A stretch of 64,000 bases of DNA, taken from the NCBI RefSeq assembly GCF_964340395.1, contig NC_135564.1, positions 1,255,001-1,319,000 on the forward strand. The letters run 5' to 3'. How positions within the stretch are numbered: position 1 is the stretch's first letter; each line of letters begins with the position of its first letter. Below, one piece after another: positions 25,540 through 38,395 of this stretch. The notes beneath the pieces were generated by a model. That model did not search any database and was not told the DNA's origin. It saw only the letters and a list, made by a program, of their open reading frames with translations. Position numbers and translations under genes: made by a program. This DNA is from Glandiceps talaboti. Taxonomy: Eukaryota; Hemichordata; Enteropneusta; Spengelidae.

Positions 25540-25880
25540 AAATGTATACAAACATTACCAACTTCTCTTCTATTACTGGGGTTCCCCCTCAATTATCAAT
25601 ATTATGTTAGAAAGTATGAAAATCTATGCAAGTTTTACCAGATTTCATCTCCTCTGTTTCCAGGGTTACCCATCAAAATTATGGTATGAAGTTGAAAGTG
25701 ACAAAATTTTCTATACTACACTCTATAATTCCCCTGAGGAAAGGTTGAAAAATCTGAGATTTCCAATAAATTTTTCCTACATATACTTTAAAAAAAACTG
25801 GCAAAAAAACTGACAAAATTTTTGATACCTCTAACTATAATTTTCTAGGGGACAGGGTAAAAAAGCCTGAGAATTCCAAT
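25540..25880 (+). repeat. Dispersed 80-bp monomer family, locus 3
   Basis: AAATCTATGCAAGTTTTACC and GATTTCATCTCCTCTGTTTC, then GGGTTACCCATCAAAATTA, are nearly identical to the monomer at 43930-44010. Two to three monomers are clear, followed by diverged ones. Confidence 0.7.
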
Positions 25881-26530
25881 AGAATTTCTCCTACACATTC
25901 TTACTAGAAATAACGACACAAATACTATACTAATTTCAATAGGATGTATTTAACTCTGCTATGTATAAAGGCAGTAGTCTGGAGCCTATTCATGGCTCTG
26001 AATCCTAAGCCACAGCACAGACAAGGAAAATTCTTGTCTGTGGACAGCACATATAGCACTATAGCATCTAGACTAGTAGAAAGATGGCTGCAATGTCTGA
26101 TCAGAGTGAAACAGAGCATATGTAGTGACACTAACACTTTTACAAATCGCCCTTTGAATCTTGTATGTATTATACGTACATCACGTTATTTCCAAACTCA
26201 AATCTGATTACTTTTCCTTCATTTCTTTCATTGTCAGTCACTTTCAGTAACTAAGGGCTTTGATATATAAAGCATGTATTTGGTATATCATAGGAAAAAA
26301 ATGTCAGATCCATCATTGAAATTACATCACTTTATAATATGTACAGCAACGTACAATTCCATCCATGCCATAGTTACCAATTTTACTTCAAAATCACTAT
26401 AGATACTTTTTTCCACTGCTATATTAATTTGGTTTCTACTCACAACTCTTTTCAATTTTCATATATATTCATATTTTTTTGTTTAGACAAGGATGCCTGG
26501 TTTTTTTTTAAATCCTCACAAGAGGATGTA

Positions 26531-26646
26531 ATTTGCATATTTGACACTGTTCACCTGTGTAACCATCCTACCATTGTAATTTCCAAAAGAATAAATATAT
26601 GAAATTTGCATATTTGATGTTGTTCACCTGTGTAACTATGACATCA
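26531..26646 (+). repeat. Two-copy 73-bp repeat with ATTTGCAT octamer and CACCTG E-box
   Basis: ATTTGCATATTTGA followed by TGTTCACCTGTGTAAC occurs at 26531 and 26604. ATTTGCAT is the POU/Oct octamer and CACCTG an E-box. The arrangement is identical in both copies; function is inference. Confidence 0.6.
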
Positions 26647-26846
26647 TTTTGCTACATTTTAAAGAGATCTACTGTAGTTCTGGATTTTCATGGCATAGAA
26701 TAGTTATGGTTTAGTCCTACATACCCGGTACACACTGATTATATGAAAGACCTGGGTGTAGTTCATCCTGGTGCATTCCCGATAAGGAAGGGGATATATT
26801 TGAGAACAAACTTGATGGGGAAATTTATTTATTCATTTTTTTTATT

Positions 26847-27013
26847 GGGAGGGGGGGGGGGGGGGGCAATAGATAGAGCACAGCCAGGGTACACTGCAGC
26901 ATAGGGCAATATAGAATGAGTCACTTGTCCCACCCCATCCACCCCCACCCCCATCCACCCCCAACCCATCCCCATCTATCCCCATCCACCCCCATCCCCA
27001 CCCATCCCCACTG
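26847..27013. repeat. Poly-G run and C-rich simple repeat
   Basis: GGGAGG followed by a run of 16 G at 26851-26866, then from 26931 a CCCCATCCACCC simple repeat. Between them 26867-26930 is ordinary sequence. Confidence 0.85.
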
Positions 27014-28074
27014 GAGTGATTCCTAATGAGAATGTGTGACAAGAATAAGTATTAAGTCTGAACTCAGACAAGAAATCAATTTGAACTTGGATGACCCACA
27101 GCAATTATTGTTGCCTTGCCTAAAAATTAAAATACATAATGTGAACACTAGCCTGGGTTACACTTCCACGCATAGGTAAACACAATTTATTCTGTGCAGG
27201 TCTAAACTTTTATCCAGTGTGGACACAACTCCACTTATTTTAGTAATTTTTATGCAAACAAGGTAAATGAGTTCTGTAAATGAAACCTCTTGGTTGTTGC
27301 TGCCTTTACAGGTTCATTATTGATTTTCTTGATTTTTCCACACTTGAACAATAAATGATAGAAATACTGTGTACGGATTATGTATCTTATATTGGCAAAG
27401 AAATTGATTCCATGAAATTATGTTATGCAAACGTCTTGTTGCCATATCAACTGTGTTTTAGTTTCAAGATCACTATTAAAATAACCATACATTTTAGTCA
27501 AAATTGATAGCAAAAAATTGATCAAACAGAAAAGAATGTGTTTTAAAATGCTGGTGAAAAACAGTCTCTGATGTTGAAAGGTTGAACGTGTCAAAAATAG
27601 ATTGTAAAAAAATAAGACTTTCCGTATTTGCTGGTACATCGTAAAAAGCATAGAAACACAAACTGTGAAAAATAACTGAGGGATCAGACCATTTTTGTAG
27701 TAGCAATCTGTATAAAGTTCTACAAAATTCATTAATATTCTAATCACTCTCATATAAATAATAAATGCCTCTGCGTGTTCTTTCTCATTATTTCTTTTCG
27801 TTTTGTAGATTAGTTAATCAACATAAATTAGACAATAATGTCATCTAGACCTCCTCATCAATAAAACATACAAATCCAATCTTACACTACTCCTAACATT
27901 AAGAAGTTCATTTCATTTTACTAAATCTGCTGGCAAAATAAAATGGCGCCTCCAAAAATTAGTACACTGCAACCTCATTATAATGACCTCTTGATACAAT
28001 AAACATTCTTTTATAACAAATATCTTTTAATTTCTATAAACCACACCTATATTTCCAAAGAACATAACTCACTA

Positions 28075-28405
28075 TAAGGCCTTAAAAATAAAAACTGTTT
28101 AGTTCTGGTTACCCGACCCCACCTAGTTTTTCACTGCCGACACTAAAGTTTTTTTTACATGTCCAAGAAAGAAATACTAAAATCATGAAAATTGTGAAGT
28201 CTTGCAAGAAATAGTGGATGTGAAAACTGACATCAACTTAAAAAGGCAATATAAAACTGTTCTTCTAATCTGTAATGGTTGTACATTTGATGGGAAGAAA
28301 CCAATAACATAGAGACCACACGGAAAAGAACAGAAAATATAACTACCTGAACTAGACACTCGCATATGAAAAAAATGAATATAAAAAATAAAATAAAAAA
28401 TAGCA
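28075..28405 (+). mobile_element. MITE with TAAGGCC ends, copy lacking its right terminus
   Basis: Starts TAAGGCCTTAAAAATAAAAA and GGTTACCCGACCCCACCTAG, as in the copy at 24658, and follows it in order until the AATAAAATAAAAAATA tract. The last 70 bp or so, including the right inverted terminus, are missing, so it cannot be mobile on its own ends. Confidence 0.7.
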
Positions 28406-28474
28406 CCAATAGCGTTGTAGCACAACTAGTTTTTAAAAATGTTTACCCACATGCTGATTCATGCTATGTTTAGG

Positions 28475-28700
28475 TGTTCAACTCTGTTGTTATCTTTGCA
28501 ATATACGCAATTATTTGGCTAATGCTATGGGTGTGGTCATGTTGCTAGACATATCTGCATACATTTTTTTAATGTTCGTTCACTTGCCTATGAATCCCTG
28601 ATATTATCTTTGCAATATACGTTATCATTTGGCTGTGGCTACGGGCATGGTCATGGATGCTAGGTATATTTGGATACATTTTTTGAATTTTTCTTGGTCT
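28475..28700. repeat. Two-copy repeat, about 120-bp unit
   Basis: TTATCTTTGCAATATACG, ATTTGGCT, GGTCATG and GATACATTTTTT-type phrases occur in the same order near 28490-28575 and 28610-28690. Confidence 0.65.
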
Positions 28701-29059
28701 AACGAACATTTTATTATCAAAAACATGTTCATGTTTCCTGAGATCATCATAAAGAGGTTTTGGTGTATGTTGGTTTCTATAGAGAAGATTCAGTCTGGAC
28801 ATATATAACCTCCCACACCACCCCCACCTCCCCCCCCCCATCCTATCTGACAACCCCCTCCTATCCACCTAATTCCCAACATCACCCTAATAAAACTCAT
28901 CAGATGTTATCCCAATAATATTAATTTGGTGATTAAACAGTGAGAGTGTACAAAATATCTAACTGTGAATTTATTTCATTGTTGACAGAAATATCAGCAT
29001 TACTGATGGAAACATTTTGTGTGGGCGAGTTCCAAGAGTACATGCCTATAGATACATGA

Positions 29060-29250
29060 GTGGGTGTGATTGGCTGACACTGGCAAATAAAGTATCTGAA
29101 TTTAGGTGGGTGTGATTGGCTGACACTGGCAAAAACTATACAAAGTATCCAAATTTAGGTGGGTGTGATTGGCTGACACTAGCATAAACTCTACAAAGTA
29201 TCCAAATTTAGGTGGGTGTGATTGGCTGACACTGGCATAAACTCTACAAA
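29060..29250. repeat. 53-bp minisatellite, 4 copies, with GATTGGCTGACAC
   Basis: GTGGGTGTGATTGGCTGACA starts at 29060, 29106, 29159 and 29212 (steps 46, 53, 53). Each unit carries ATTGG, the reverse complement of the CCAAT box. Confidence 0.92.
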
Positions 29251-30879
29251 ATAAAAACATGTTCACTTTCGTGGGTACCAGTTACTGGAAAAAAAGAAAA
29301 ACATAAACTGCAATGATTTATTCAAATATTTTGAGTGGGTGATTTTTCTGTTTAACTCCATTGCGTTAAAATGAATAAGCATGTGTGTAAAGTTATGCCA
29401 AATCCTGCACAGATGAAATAAATGAAAATTAATATCACAATACATGCACCTTAGGAAAATTCAATTTGTACAGAATAATTGCCAGTCAAGACTCTCCATG
29501 GTGTAACAACATAATTGCATTTTCCTGACAAAATTAAAACTGCCCTTTGCATATCGTTGGGTATGAATTTCTGTCTATTGATATTTTGAGTAAAATTTAA
29601 TATTCAGATCCTACATGTACCAACAGAGTTACACATTCATACCCCTACCAAACCAACAAGCAACGGTTTCCGAGTTAAAACATATTGTATGTAGTATGCA
29701 GCTGCCACTTAGATAGAATTCTGAATAGAGAACTGCTGTAGTTACTTCATATACCATTTGATGGCAAGAATGTACAACCAGTGAGTCAACTGCACTATAA
29801 TTGTATATTTCTTATCAAACTAGGGAGTGCAGGCTAGTGATAAGAATAATAGACCCCTTAGCACAAACGTGTTTAGTGTCATCACCCTAAAGTGACCACT
29901 ATACTAAGTCTTGGAAAGTACAAGTGTTTAGGGTGATGTATTTTGAGGTTTGTTTTTTGTCCTTTTCTTTGGAGTGGGACGGGGTTATGTATGTAATCCT
30001 ACCTGACTTTCCTATCTATTTGACTAAGAATCTCTCTTGGTAAAGTGTCAAATTTTCAAATTTTTTATCTTAATATCCATAAGTGTAAAACATCTTCAGT
30101 CTTTTGTTTAAATATCAAAGTTCGATTTTTTTCAAAAACTATTATTTCAAATTTTCATTTATGAAATATGATTGTGAAAGAATTGTTGGCAAAAATGTTA
30201 AATTTTCATAATTTTTTTTAAATATCTGATGAGATGAAACGTCATGTATACATCACAACTACTTTGACAATAATGTGTTTTCAACTGTGACATATCTCCA
30301 TAACTTGAGATTTATAATAACTGAAAACTATCACATACTATCGCTGAAATATACATATGATTTTTTTTTACATAAATGTCCTGAGTGCATCACATCAGAT
30401 ATCTGCATCAATAATTGAAACATTCTTCAATTATCATAGCATGCCCACTGCTTCTTGCAACTTGCTGTCGGCACGGAAATGGCAGGATCCTGTTACTATG
30501 GTAACGGAAGTCACCAGAAAAGCCATCTCTATCATCTTGCCATCCATGGCATATCATGTTCAGAGGAGGACAACAGTAGACGACTTACTGGTTCCATTAC
30601 GAGACAACAATACTTTCAAGTTACATGTCAAATTGTAAATTATGTCTGCATTACTTGCAGTTGTAATTTTCAGTTTCGCTTACATTTTAGCTGCAAATTT
30701 TACTAAAAGCACAGGCAAATTTTTTGAAATCCTGGGATTTATTATCAGACAAGTACTTTAAATCTCCAAGGAGCATACCTATTATAACGGAAACACATCT
30801 GTAATATAAAGGAGCACAGTTCAGTTCTGAATGTTTTACTGCATTCATTATATGAAGAAATGGGATATCTATATCAAAA

Positions 30880-31455
30880 CATTAAATTGGTGGATCTGTA
30901 GCATCAAATTGGGAGATCCGTAGTATCAATTTGGTATCTGTAGCATCAAATTGGGAGGCTCTGTAGCATCGAATTGAGGGAGATCTGTAGCATTGCATTG
31001 CATTGGGAGAATCTGTAGCATCACATTGAGAGGATCTGTAACATCAAATTAGGGAGATCTGTAGCATCGAATTGAGGGAGATCTGTAGCATTGCATTGCA
31101 TTGGGAGAATCTGTAGTATCAAATTAGGGAGATCTGTAGTATCAAATTAGGGAGATCTGTAGTATCAAATTAGGGAGTTCTGTAGCATCACATTGGGAGG
31201 ATCTGTAGCATCGATTGCGGAGATCTGTAGCATCGCATTGGGAGAATCTGTAGCATTGCATTGGGAGGATCTGTAGCATTGCATTGGGAGGATCTGTAGC
31301 ATCACATTGGGAGGATCTGTAGCATCACATTGGGAGGATCTGTAGCATCGCATTGGAAGAATCTGTAGCATGGAATTGAGGGAGATCTGTAGCATCAAAT
31401 GGGGGGAGCTCTGTAATATCACATTGGAAAGATCTGTAGCATTGAAGTGGGACAA
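30880..31455. repeat. 27-36-bp minisatellite, about 19 copies
   Basis: Units read GGGAGATCTGTAGCATCAAA with variants (CATTGCATTG, GGATCTGTAG). Many units contain AGATCT. Read on the minus strand it stays open for 106 codons as a cysteine/glutamine-rich repeat, which I do not take as a gene. Confidence 0.9.
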
Positions 31456-32540
31456 ACTGCAGAGAAAATGATTTGATGACATCATTTTGCGGTAGATACA
31501 AATTTGCCATTGGAATCATACTTGTAAAGAATCAACATATGTATGAACCTGTTACAATATTAGCAATGTCTATATTTACATTGTACTTTATATATTTAAG
31601 TAGAGCTCAAATATGAACATACGTGATTTTTCATACGAAACAAAAATATAATGCCGAAAGATTTTCAAATCTAGACTACAGACCTCCTTTTTAGCATCAC
31701 ACATATAGTCTATATTTAGTTGTAAAAAAAAATCTCCATATGAAACAAATATACGACAAATTTTCAGATTTCAAGACTTCATGCCTGCTCAGAGTACCAC
31801 ACTGTCTATTAAACTGCAAGAAGAAATATAACAGAAATTTTTCAGAAGCAACAAAATACATGTATAACGCAGAAATGTTCAGCTCTAGACTTTATGTCTC
31901 CTTAGCATATCACATTGTCTATATTTACTCGTAACAAGAATTATAACAGATGTAATTCATCATGAATCAAAATATAACACAGAAAATTTCTGATCTAGAC
32001 TCTATACCTTCTTAGATCTTGTATTGAGAATGTGCTTGGAGAATTGAGAATTGACAAGTTAACTATTGAGAGAGATTTCCATCTGGTGACAGAAACCTCA
32101 GCTGATGATGGCAATTGAATACATGTACGTCATCTACAACCTTCACTCTAGTCCCTGTCAATCCAACATTCATGAAGGCAAAGAAAGAAATTTATAGAAA
32201 ATTTATCACCAACTCAAAATCAGCTATCACCTTCAGTCTTGACATTCGGGTGAAAAAGCATTCAAAGGAAGAAATTCATTCCATTAAAACATGAAAATTT
32301 TCCCAAGGGCTGTCTTCTCTTAGCTAAATGTGGTGCATATACAAGTGTCGTACAGTTTAGACTATACTACTTGGATCTAATCAATACTGTGGACATGACT
32401 GTAGAATTTAAACTGAAAATACAGCATTCATGCTGTTGCCAGTTTTGATTTAAGATTATGATAGAATATATGAGAGATACAAATGTTATCATGATATAAA
32501 ACAACTGTTGACATGAAAGCATGCACTTTGTTTTTCATAT

Positions 32541-33070
32541 GTTGCCTATGTCATCAGTTCTGTGTTCTACATCTCAACAACATATGTTGCCTATGTCATC
32601 AGTTCTGTGTTCTACATCTCAACAACAAATGTTGCCTATGTCATCAGTTCTGTGTTCTACATTTCAACAACAAATGTTGCCTATGTCATCAGTTCTGTGT
32701 TCTACATTTCAACAACAAATGTTGCCTATGTCATCAGGTCTGTGACATATGTTGCCTATGTCATCAGTTCTGTGTTCTACATCTCAACAACATATGTTGC
32801 CTATGTCATCAGTTCTGTGTTCTACATCTCAACAACATATGTTGCCTATGTCATCAGTTCTGTGTTCTACACCTCAACAACATATGTTGCCTATGTCATC
32901 AGTTCTGTGTTCTATATCTCAACAACATATGTTGCCTATGTCATCAGTTCTGTGTTCTACATCTCAACAACAAATGTTGCCTATGTCATAAATTCTGTTA
33001 TTCAGTTCTGTTGCTCTACATCTCAACAAAAAATGTTGCCTATGTCATCACTTCTGTTGTTCTACATCAT
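32541..33070 (+). repeat. 45-bp minisatellite, 12 copies
   Basis: GTTGCCTATGTCATCAG starts at 32541, 32586, 32631, 32676, 32721, 32751, 32796, 32841, 32886, 32931, 32976 (variant) and 33036: steps of 45 bp apart from one of 30 and the last of 60. The unit has no stop in any plus frame, so 15-residue repeats are open in all three plus frames (207, 171, 80 and 74 codons). With three equally open frames there is no evidence for a protein. Confidence 0.95.
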
Positions 33071-34273
33071 TACGTGAGTGGGGACAAAAAACAAACAAAA
33101 CAAAATTCACACTTAAAACTGACTAAATTTAGCTAAATTGATAAGTTAAATGTAGCTGTTTTGTATAATAGGATGGCGTATATGAAAAATAACATCAGAT
33201 CTAAATCCAAAAATAGAAAGTTAACCTCTATACAAAATCGTATTATTCTACTTACTGATAAAACTAACTTCTACTTGGCAGATATAATATGTCGTTTTTT
33301 TTTCATTCAAATGAACAACTTTCAATGAACATATGTTTTTTTTAATGAAAAATTGTACCAGTGACAAATCCATGTATTGTAGTTTTAATAATAATGAATG
33401 CATCACAAAGATATGACAAGCATGTATGAAATTCTATACATTTTTACTACATGACTGACACATTAGATGGATTGCTACATTATTATGCCACATTCTGGAG
33501 AGTATTCTGTCATAAATCTAACAAATTCATAAGTTTGTTACAGCAAATCTTCTTGCAAAAGTCTGCTGAGGTGTAAAACTACGCAAAAATTCAAGTTCTC
33601 TTTATTACTTGTACTACAAAATGCCATTCTACTATTTCAAGATAATTACGACATACAAAGCATTACAATATAGTATAGTATGGTGTCAACAAAACACAGT
33701 CAACTTTAGGCCCTGCCACACCACTGAAACTGAGAATATCACACAAGTATTTTCTCATGAGAAACTCAATGAGAACACCACTTCAAACACGTCGATGCCA
33801 ACTCTTTATACGAAAACAAAATTAAATTAATTAAGAAGTCTGATATCAATTTAAAACTTATCTTTTTGTATTATACAACTTGTACAGCTTTAACCATGTA
33901 TGAATTTTATTTTCAATTTCATGAAACAAATGAAAACTTCTTATTCAATTATTCAAAACGCTTGACTTGTTCGCTGAAAAGACACAAACACTGCCTACTG
34001 TTGATGGTAAGAAAGAAACCAAACCAAGAATGAAAATCTATAATTTTGTTTGCATAATAATTCATCTATCTAGTCATGAATTCATTTAAAGGTAGAATGT
34101 GACTGGGGACAAATTTTACTGGAAATCAGAGTTCTTAAATTCTCTCCAAAAGTTGTCCTGTGAAAGTCTGTTCTCGGTCCTTTTGAAATAATGAAATAAA
34201 TTTGAGGGGTTCATCATCTCGTGGTGAAAAAACTGTCCCTCTTTTATTATCCCATAGTGATAATGCAATATTT

Positions 34274-34328
34274 GGTGGCCATATTGGATTCAGTGGCCAT
34301 ATTGGATTCAGTGGCCATATTGGATTCT
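34274..34328. repeat. 18-bp tandem repeat, 3 copies
   Basis: GTGGCCATATTGGATTCA repeated three times, almost perfectly. Confidence 0.9.
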
Positions 34329-34504
34329 AAAATGGTTTAATGTTGGTAACATTTTGACCTCTTTCAAAAATTTGTATGGTGACTGCAGATTTCATTTCTT
34401 GATTTTAACTGAGAGTATGATGGAGTCTTCTGGAACAAGTAAAAGCAAAAGTTTAAACAGTTTATTTCCTAGGGATGCTACATTATGCATACATTCATTC
34501 TTTG

Positions 34505-34745
34505 TAGTTATGCTGACAATTTGCTAATAACCAGCTTAAACTCTGACCCAAAAGTACAATTACAAATACCCCATGTTCATATTGAAACTTGCAGACAAAT
34601 TTTGCTGATAACCACGCTAACTCTGACCCAAAAGTACAATTACAAATACCCTATGTTCATATTAAAATTGCAGACTAATTTTGCTGATAACTACGCTAAC
34701 TCTGACCCAAAAGTGCATTTACAAACACCCCATGTTCATAATTGT
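34505..34745. repeat. Tandem repeat, about 85-bp unit, 3 copies
   Basis: CTCTGACCCAAAAGTACAAT (34541, 34620 and a variant near 34700) followed by TACAAATACCCCATGTTCAT in each unit. Confidence 0.85.
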
Positions 34746-34879
34746 ATGTTTATTCACAAGTTTCCACAATCACACTTATCTGTGAAGGCTCAAGAGGAAT
34801 ACTAAAATACTCTCCTCCATACACCCTTCCTACAATTCTTCTACCTGGCAATATGTAAGTGAAATCTACATGTATCTGC

Positions 34880-35440
34880 TGGACTTTTTTAGAAACTTCC
34901 ATAATTGCAGTTACCCGTAATATTGGAAGAAGAAACAGTAAATTTTTTTAAGGTCACCTCCCCATTCGATAAACCCCCCATCCCTCCCTCCCTCCCCATC
35001 TTGACTCCTCTACCCATTAATACATGTATAAAGATGAAACTAACTCATTGCAAGGTCTCTAGACTTAGCTTCCAAACTAGTAATTCTCTTTATATAAGAA
35101 CAGAAACTTGCGTTGTGACTATAAGCCACTTCCCATTCACCAACTTCTACATGCATTCACTGTAATCACAGGATTTTTTAACAAGCTTCCATAATAGCTG
35201 TTTTAATACCTGTATAATTGGGAGACAAAATGACTTTTTTAACAAACTTTTAGGCCACCTCCCCTTTCCATACATCCTCTCTATCCCGGCTCCTCTACAT
35301 ACAGGTGAACTCTACACAAGTTCACATAACTTTTTAACAAACTTTTATAATTACAGTTACCTAATATTGGAAGATATGAAAAAATAATTTGTGAGACTAG
35401 GCCACCTCCTCTTTCCATGATATACCCCCCTCATTTCCTC
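34880..35440. repeat. Diverged tandem repeat, about 165-270-bp spacing, 3 copies
   Basis: ACTTCCATAATTGCAGTTAC, TAATATTGGAAGA and GGCCACCTCCCCTTTCCAT-type phrases occur in the same order starting near 34890, 35180 and 35340. The first unit contains a CCCTCCCTCCCTCCC tract. Confidence 0.6.
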
Positions 35441-35693
35441 CCCACTACCTGCTATTACTAGTATTAGCATTACTATTCAAACCATTGCAGGTACGTGTCA
35501 CCTAATTACAATATAAAGGTACCATGATAGAAATCAACCTAGCTAACTGTAGTGTAAAGCATTACTACTGCATATAAAGCTGGAGAATGGCATATTTAAC
35601 AATGATTTATCTCAGCAAAACTATTAAAAGCGAGGCTGCAGGGGAAAACACAGCTAATAAATGCCAGAGCATACCGATTTCACATGAGCCTCA

Positions 35694-36053
<360 letters not shown>

Positions 36054-36359
36054 ATGGACATTCTGATAGTCATGACCATTGGATTAGAATTCATGGCTTT
36101 AAGCAACACCACCTGGGTTTCATAATACCTCATTAAAATCACATTTCCCCATTTTTATGACCATACCGGAGTAATTATTGTGCATATTTCACTATTTATG
36201 TTTGAAAACCTAGTTCTTACATTATTATTTATTGGATGTACATGTAATTGCTGTGTATATTTCACTACTCATATTTCAACGTCTAGTTTCAAACAGTTTT
36301 CCAATTCATGGATGTAATCACAGTACATATTAGATGAATTACAGTCCAAAACTCATCAT

Positions 36360-36490
36360 GCTTGCAGTGTTTTCTGCTGCACTTTCACTCACTACACCCA
36401 TGAAAGTACAACTGCAGAGAACACTGCAAGCACTTGTGCAAATACCCCAAGTACACCATACTTGAACTCGCACATCATGAGGTTCTGTCT
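36360..36490 (-). mobile_element. Dispersed element B, copy 3 (partial, inverted)
   Basis: GCAGAGAACACTGCAAGCAC and TGCAAATACCCCAAGTA, then CGCACATCATGAGGTTCTGT, are the reverse complement of the start of the copy at 22836. Only the left part of the element is present. Confidence 0.55.
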
Positions 36491-36984
36491 TATATATAGA
36501 CGTCACATTTATTGACTAGCTCAGCTATTTATAGTTTTATTTCATCACAGTATACTATTCTTTATATTTTTTATATTCATACAATCAATGAAAGTTATAC
36601 AAATTTCAAAATCCTACAAACATTGGAGTACTACCGGTAGTTATATATGCCAATTTTCCAAATTAATACCAGACTTGTTGATTCCATAATGAACAATGGG
36701 GGAGGAGTCGGATTTTATTAATACAAGAATTTACAAACATTCCATATGTCCAACCCTGTAAATGTTACTTCATGCTGGAATTTAACCTTTCGCAGATTTC
36801 GATGTTTATGACTAGTCAGTGTGATCATTTACTCATTCATAAAAAGAGGTCTGCAATCTTCTACCTCACACATGAATCAGGAGCACATTCTTTAAAACTG
36901 CACTAGCTGCAACAGGAAGTTTGTTTTTTTAAACGTTTTGCCAGGTACAATAACTAACTCGTAATATCATACACTGCTGCACCA

Positions 36985-37565
36985 CCTGTGGATAAACATA
37001 TTTTTTGTAGCTGTATTTGCAATAAATCAAATGAAATTTATTTTTGGGTCCGCACCCAAAAATCAGCTCCCTCAACAGTGATCACAATTTCAACCTGTTT
37101 CTGTACTGCTTATGGATAACATTGACCACAGATTAACACATGCAATGTAAAATTATTGGTATTTTAACAATTTTCAGTGGATATATTGTGGTTGTTTGAT
37201 CAAAAAATGATACTCCAGTTACAACTAGTCTGTTAAAACAGTGACAGATTCAACACCAAGCTTAGCTTTTACTCAAGATTTAAACTTGTCACTACACGAC
37301 CTACGGATATATTTTGACCACTAATTCATAGATGCAATGTCTTTTTAAAACTAAATGATTTTTAGTGGATATTATATCGTGGATTATTTGATGACAAAAA
37401 AATGTCCCAGTTACAGTTAGTGCAGGTTTTTAGTGGATATTATATCGTGGATTATTTGATGACAAAAAAATGTCCCAGTTACAGTTAGTGCAGGTTTTTA
37501 GTGGATATTATATCGTGGATTATATGATGACAAAAAGATGTCCCAGTTACAGTTAGTGCAGGTTT
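36985..37565 (+). mobile_element. Dispersed element C, copy 1, with internal tandem duplication
   Basis: GGATAAACATATTTTTTGTA, CACCCAAAAATCAGC, TTATTGGTATTTTAACAATT and GTGGATATATTGTGG occur in the same order at 57930-58185 and, inverted, at 40922-41200. The block beginning near 37095 is repeated in diverged form near 37260, and its last part, GTGGATATTATATCGTGGAT with GATGTCCCAGTTACAGTTAG, is then repeated three times in 66-bp steps (37365-37562). Ends and class are undefined. Confidence 0.65.
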
Positions 37566-37752
37566 TAAGACTATGTATACTCTTGACACGTATTATTGAT
37601 TATCAAGGATGTCACAGGTATAGATTATTGAGCTTCTAAACATGCTCTAGATGTTAATATGGCACCAATCTGATTAAAGTCTAATGTAGTAGTCGGCTAG
37701 TTTTTCACTATTACCTGCTTTCCTTTCTACTTGTATTCTTCTTTGTATTACT

Positions 37753-38022
37753 AGGGGTGAACAAATCCACTGGTCCTGGTTCCTGGACTAGTGATTTATT
37801 TGGGCGGACCACACAAATTTTACCCTTGTCTAGTCCGCTGGACCAGTACCTTTACTGTTAATAACTATGTTAAAAAGTCATCTGCATATACAGATTCATA
37901 GGCAAGATTTAATGTTTCACATTAGCGGGACCTGGGACCACTAATTCTTTCAGCAGGACCACTGGATTTTTTAAGGTTCTGGTCCGGGGACCACCAGTTT
38001 ACAAAATAACTTGTTCACCCTT
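37753..38022 (+). mobile_element. hAT-like MITE, copy 1
   Basis: Begins AGGGGTGAACAAATCCACTG and ends AACTTGTTCACCCTT; the two termini are inverted copies. The body is full of GGTCC/GGACC pairs that add inner palindromes. Two further copies of the same length lie inverted at 57075 and 62846. A consensus terminus CAGGGGTGAACAAAT resembles hAT ends, but clean 8-bp target duplications are not seen, so the superfamily is tentative. Confidence 0.75.
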
Positions 38023-38395
38023 GATTACATTGTTCATGTTTTGGTCTTGGTCACCACCATCATGTAAACATATAAAACACATGATAATACAAGCAAAAAT
38101 GAAGGTGATCGATCAAACTGACTGACCACTACATCAGGTATGTTAGTCCAATTGAAATGTTACAGTCAGTAACTAAGACTCCATTTCATGTCAAGTCTCA
38201 GTACACAGTATGCACATATACAAAATTTTTAGATGTAAATCTAAGTTGACATGGTGTGATGGAAACGAAAAATGGAAATATGGAAAATGAACTTGAAAAC
38301 AGAGATTAAGGTTAAATTTATTGGTACCTAAAAATTATGTCATCATACAATTTATAATAGGTTGGTGTTTAGATATTGAACACTAGTCTAGTACC

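Noticed and set aside
30357-30706. GC-richer stretch with two overlapping plus frames of 93 and 83 codons
   Set aside because: Neither reading resembles a known protein, and no acceptor/donor pair fits well; the X-box-like site is the only clear signal.
32513-33136. Plus-strand open frame of 207 codons with CCLCHQFCVLH repeats
   Set aside because: Product of the 45-bp array, with all three plus frames open; no evidence that one frame is used.
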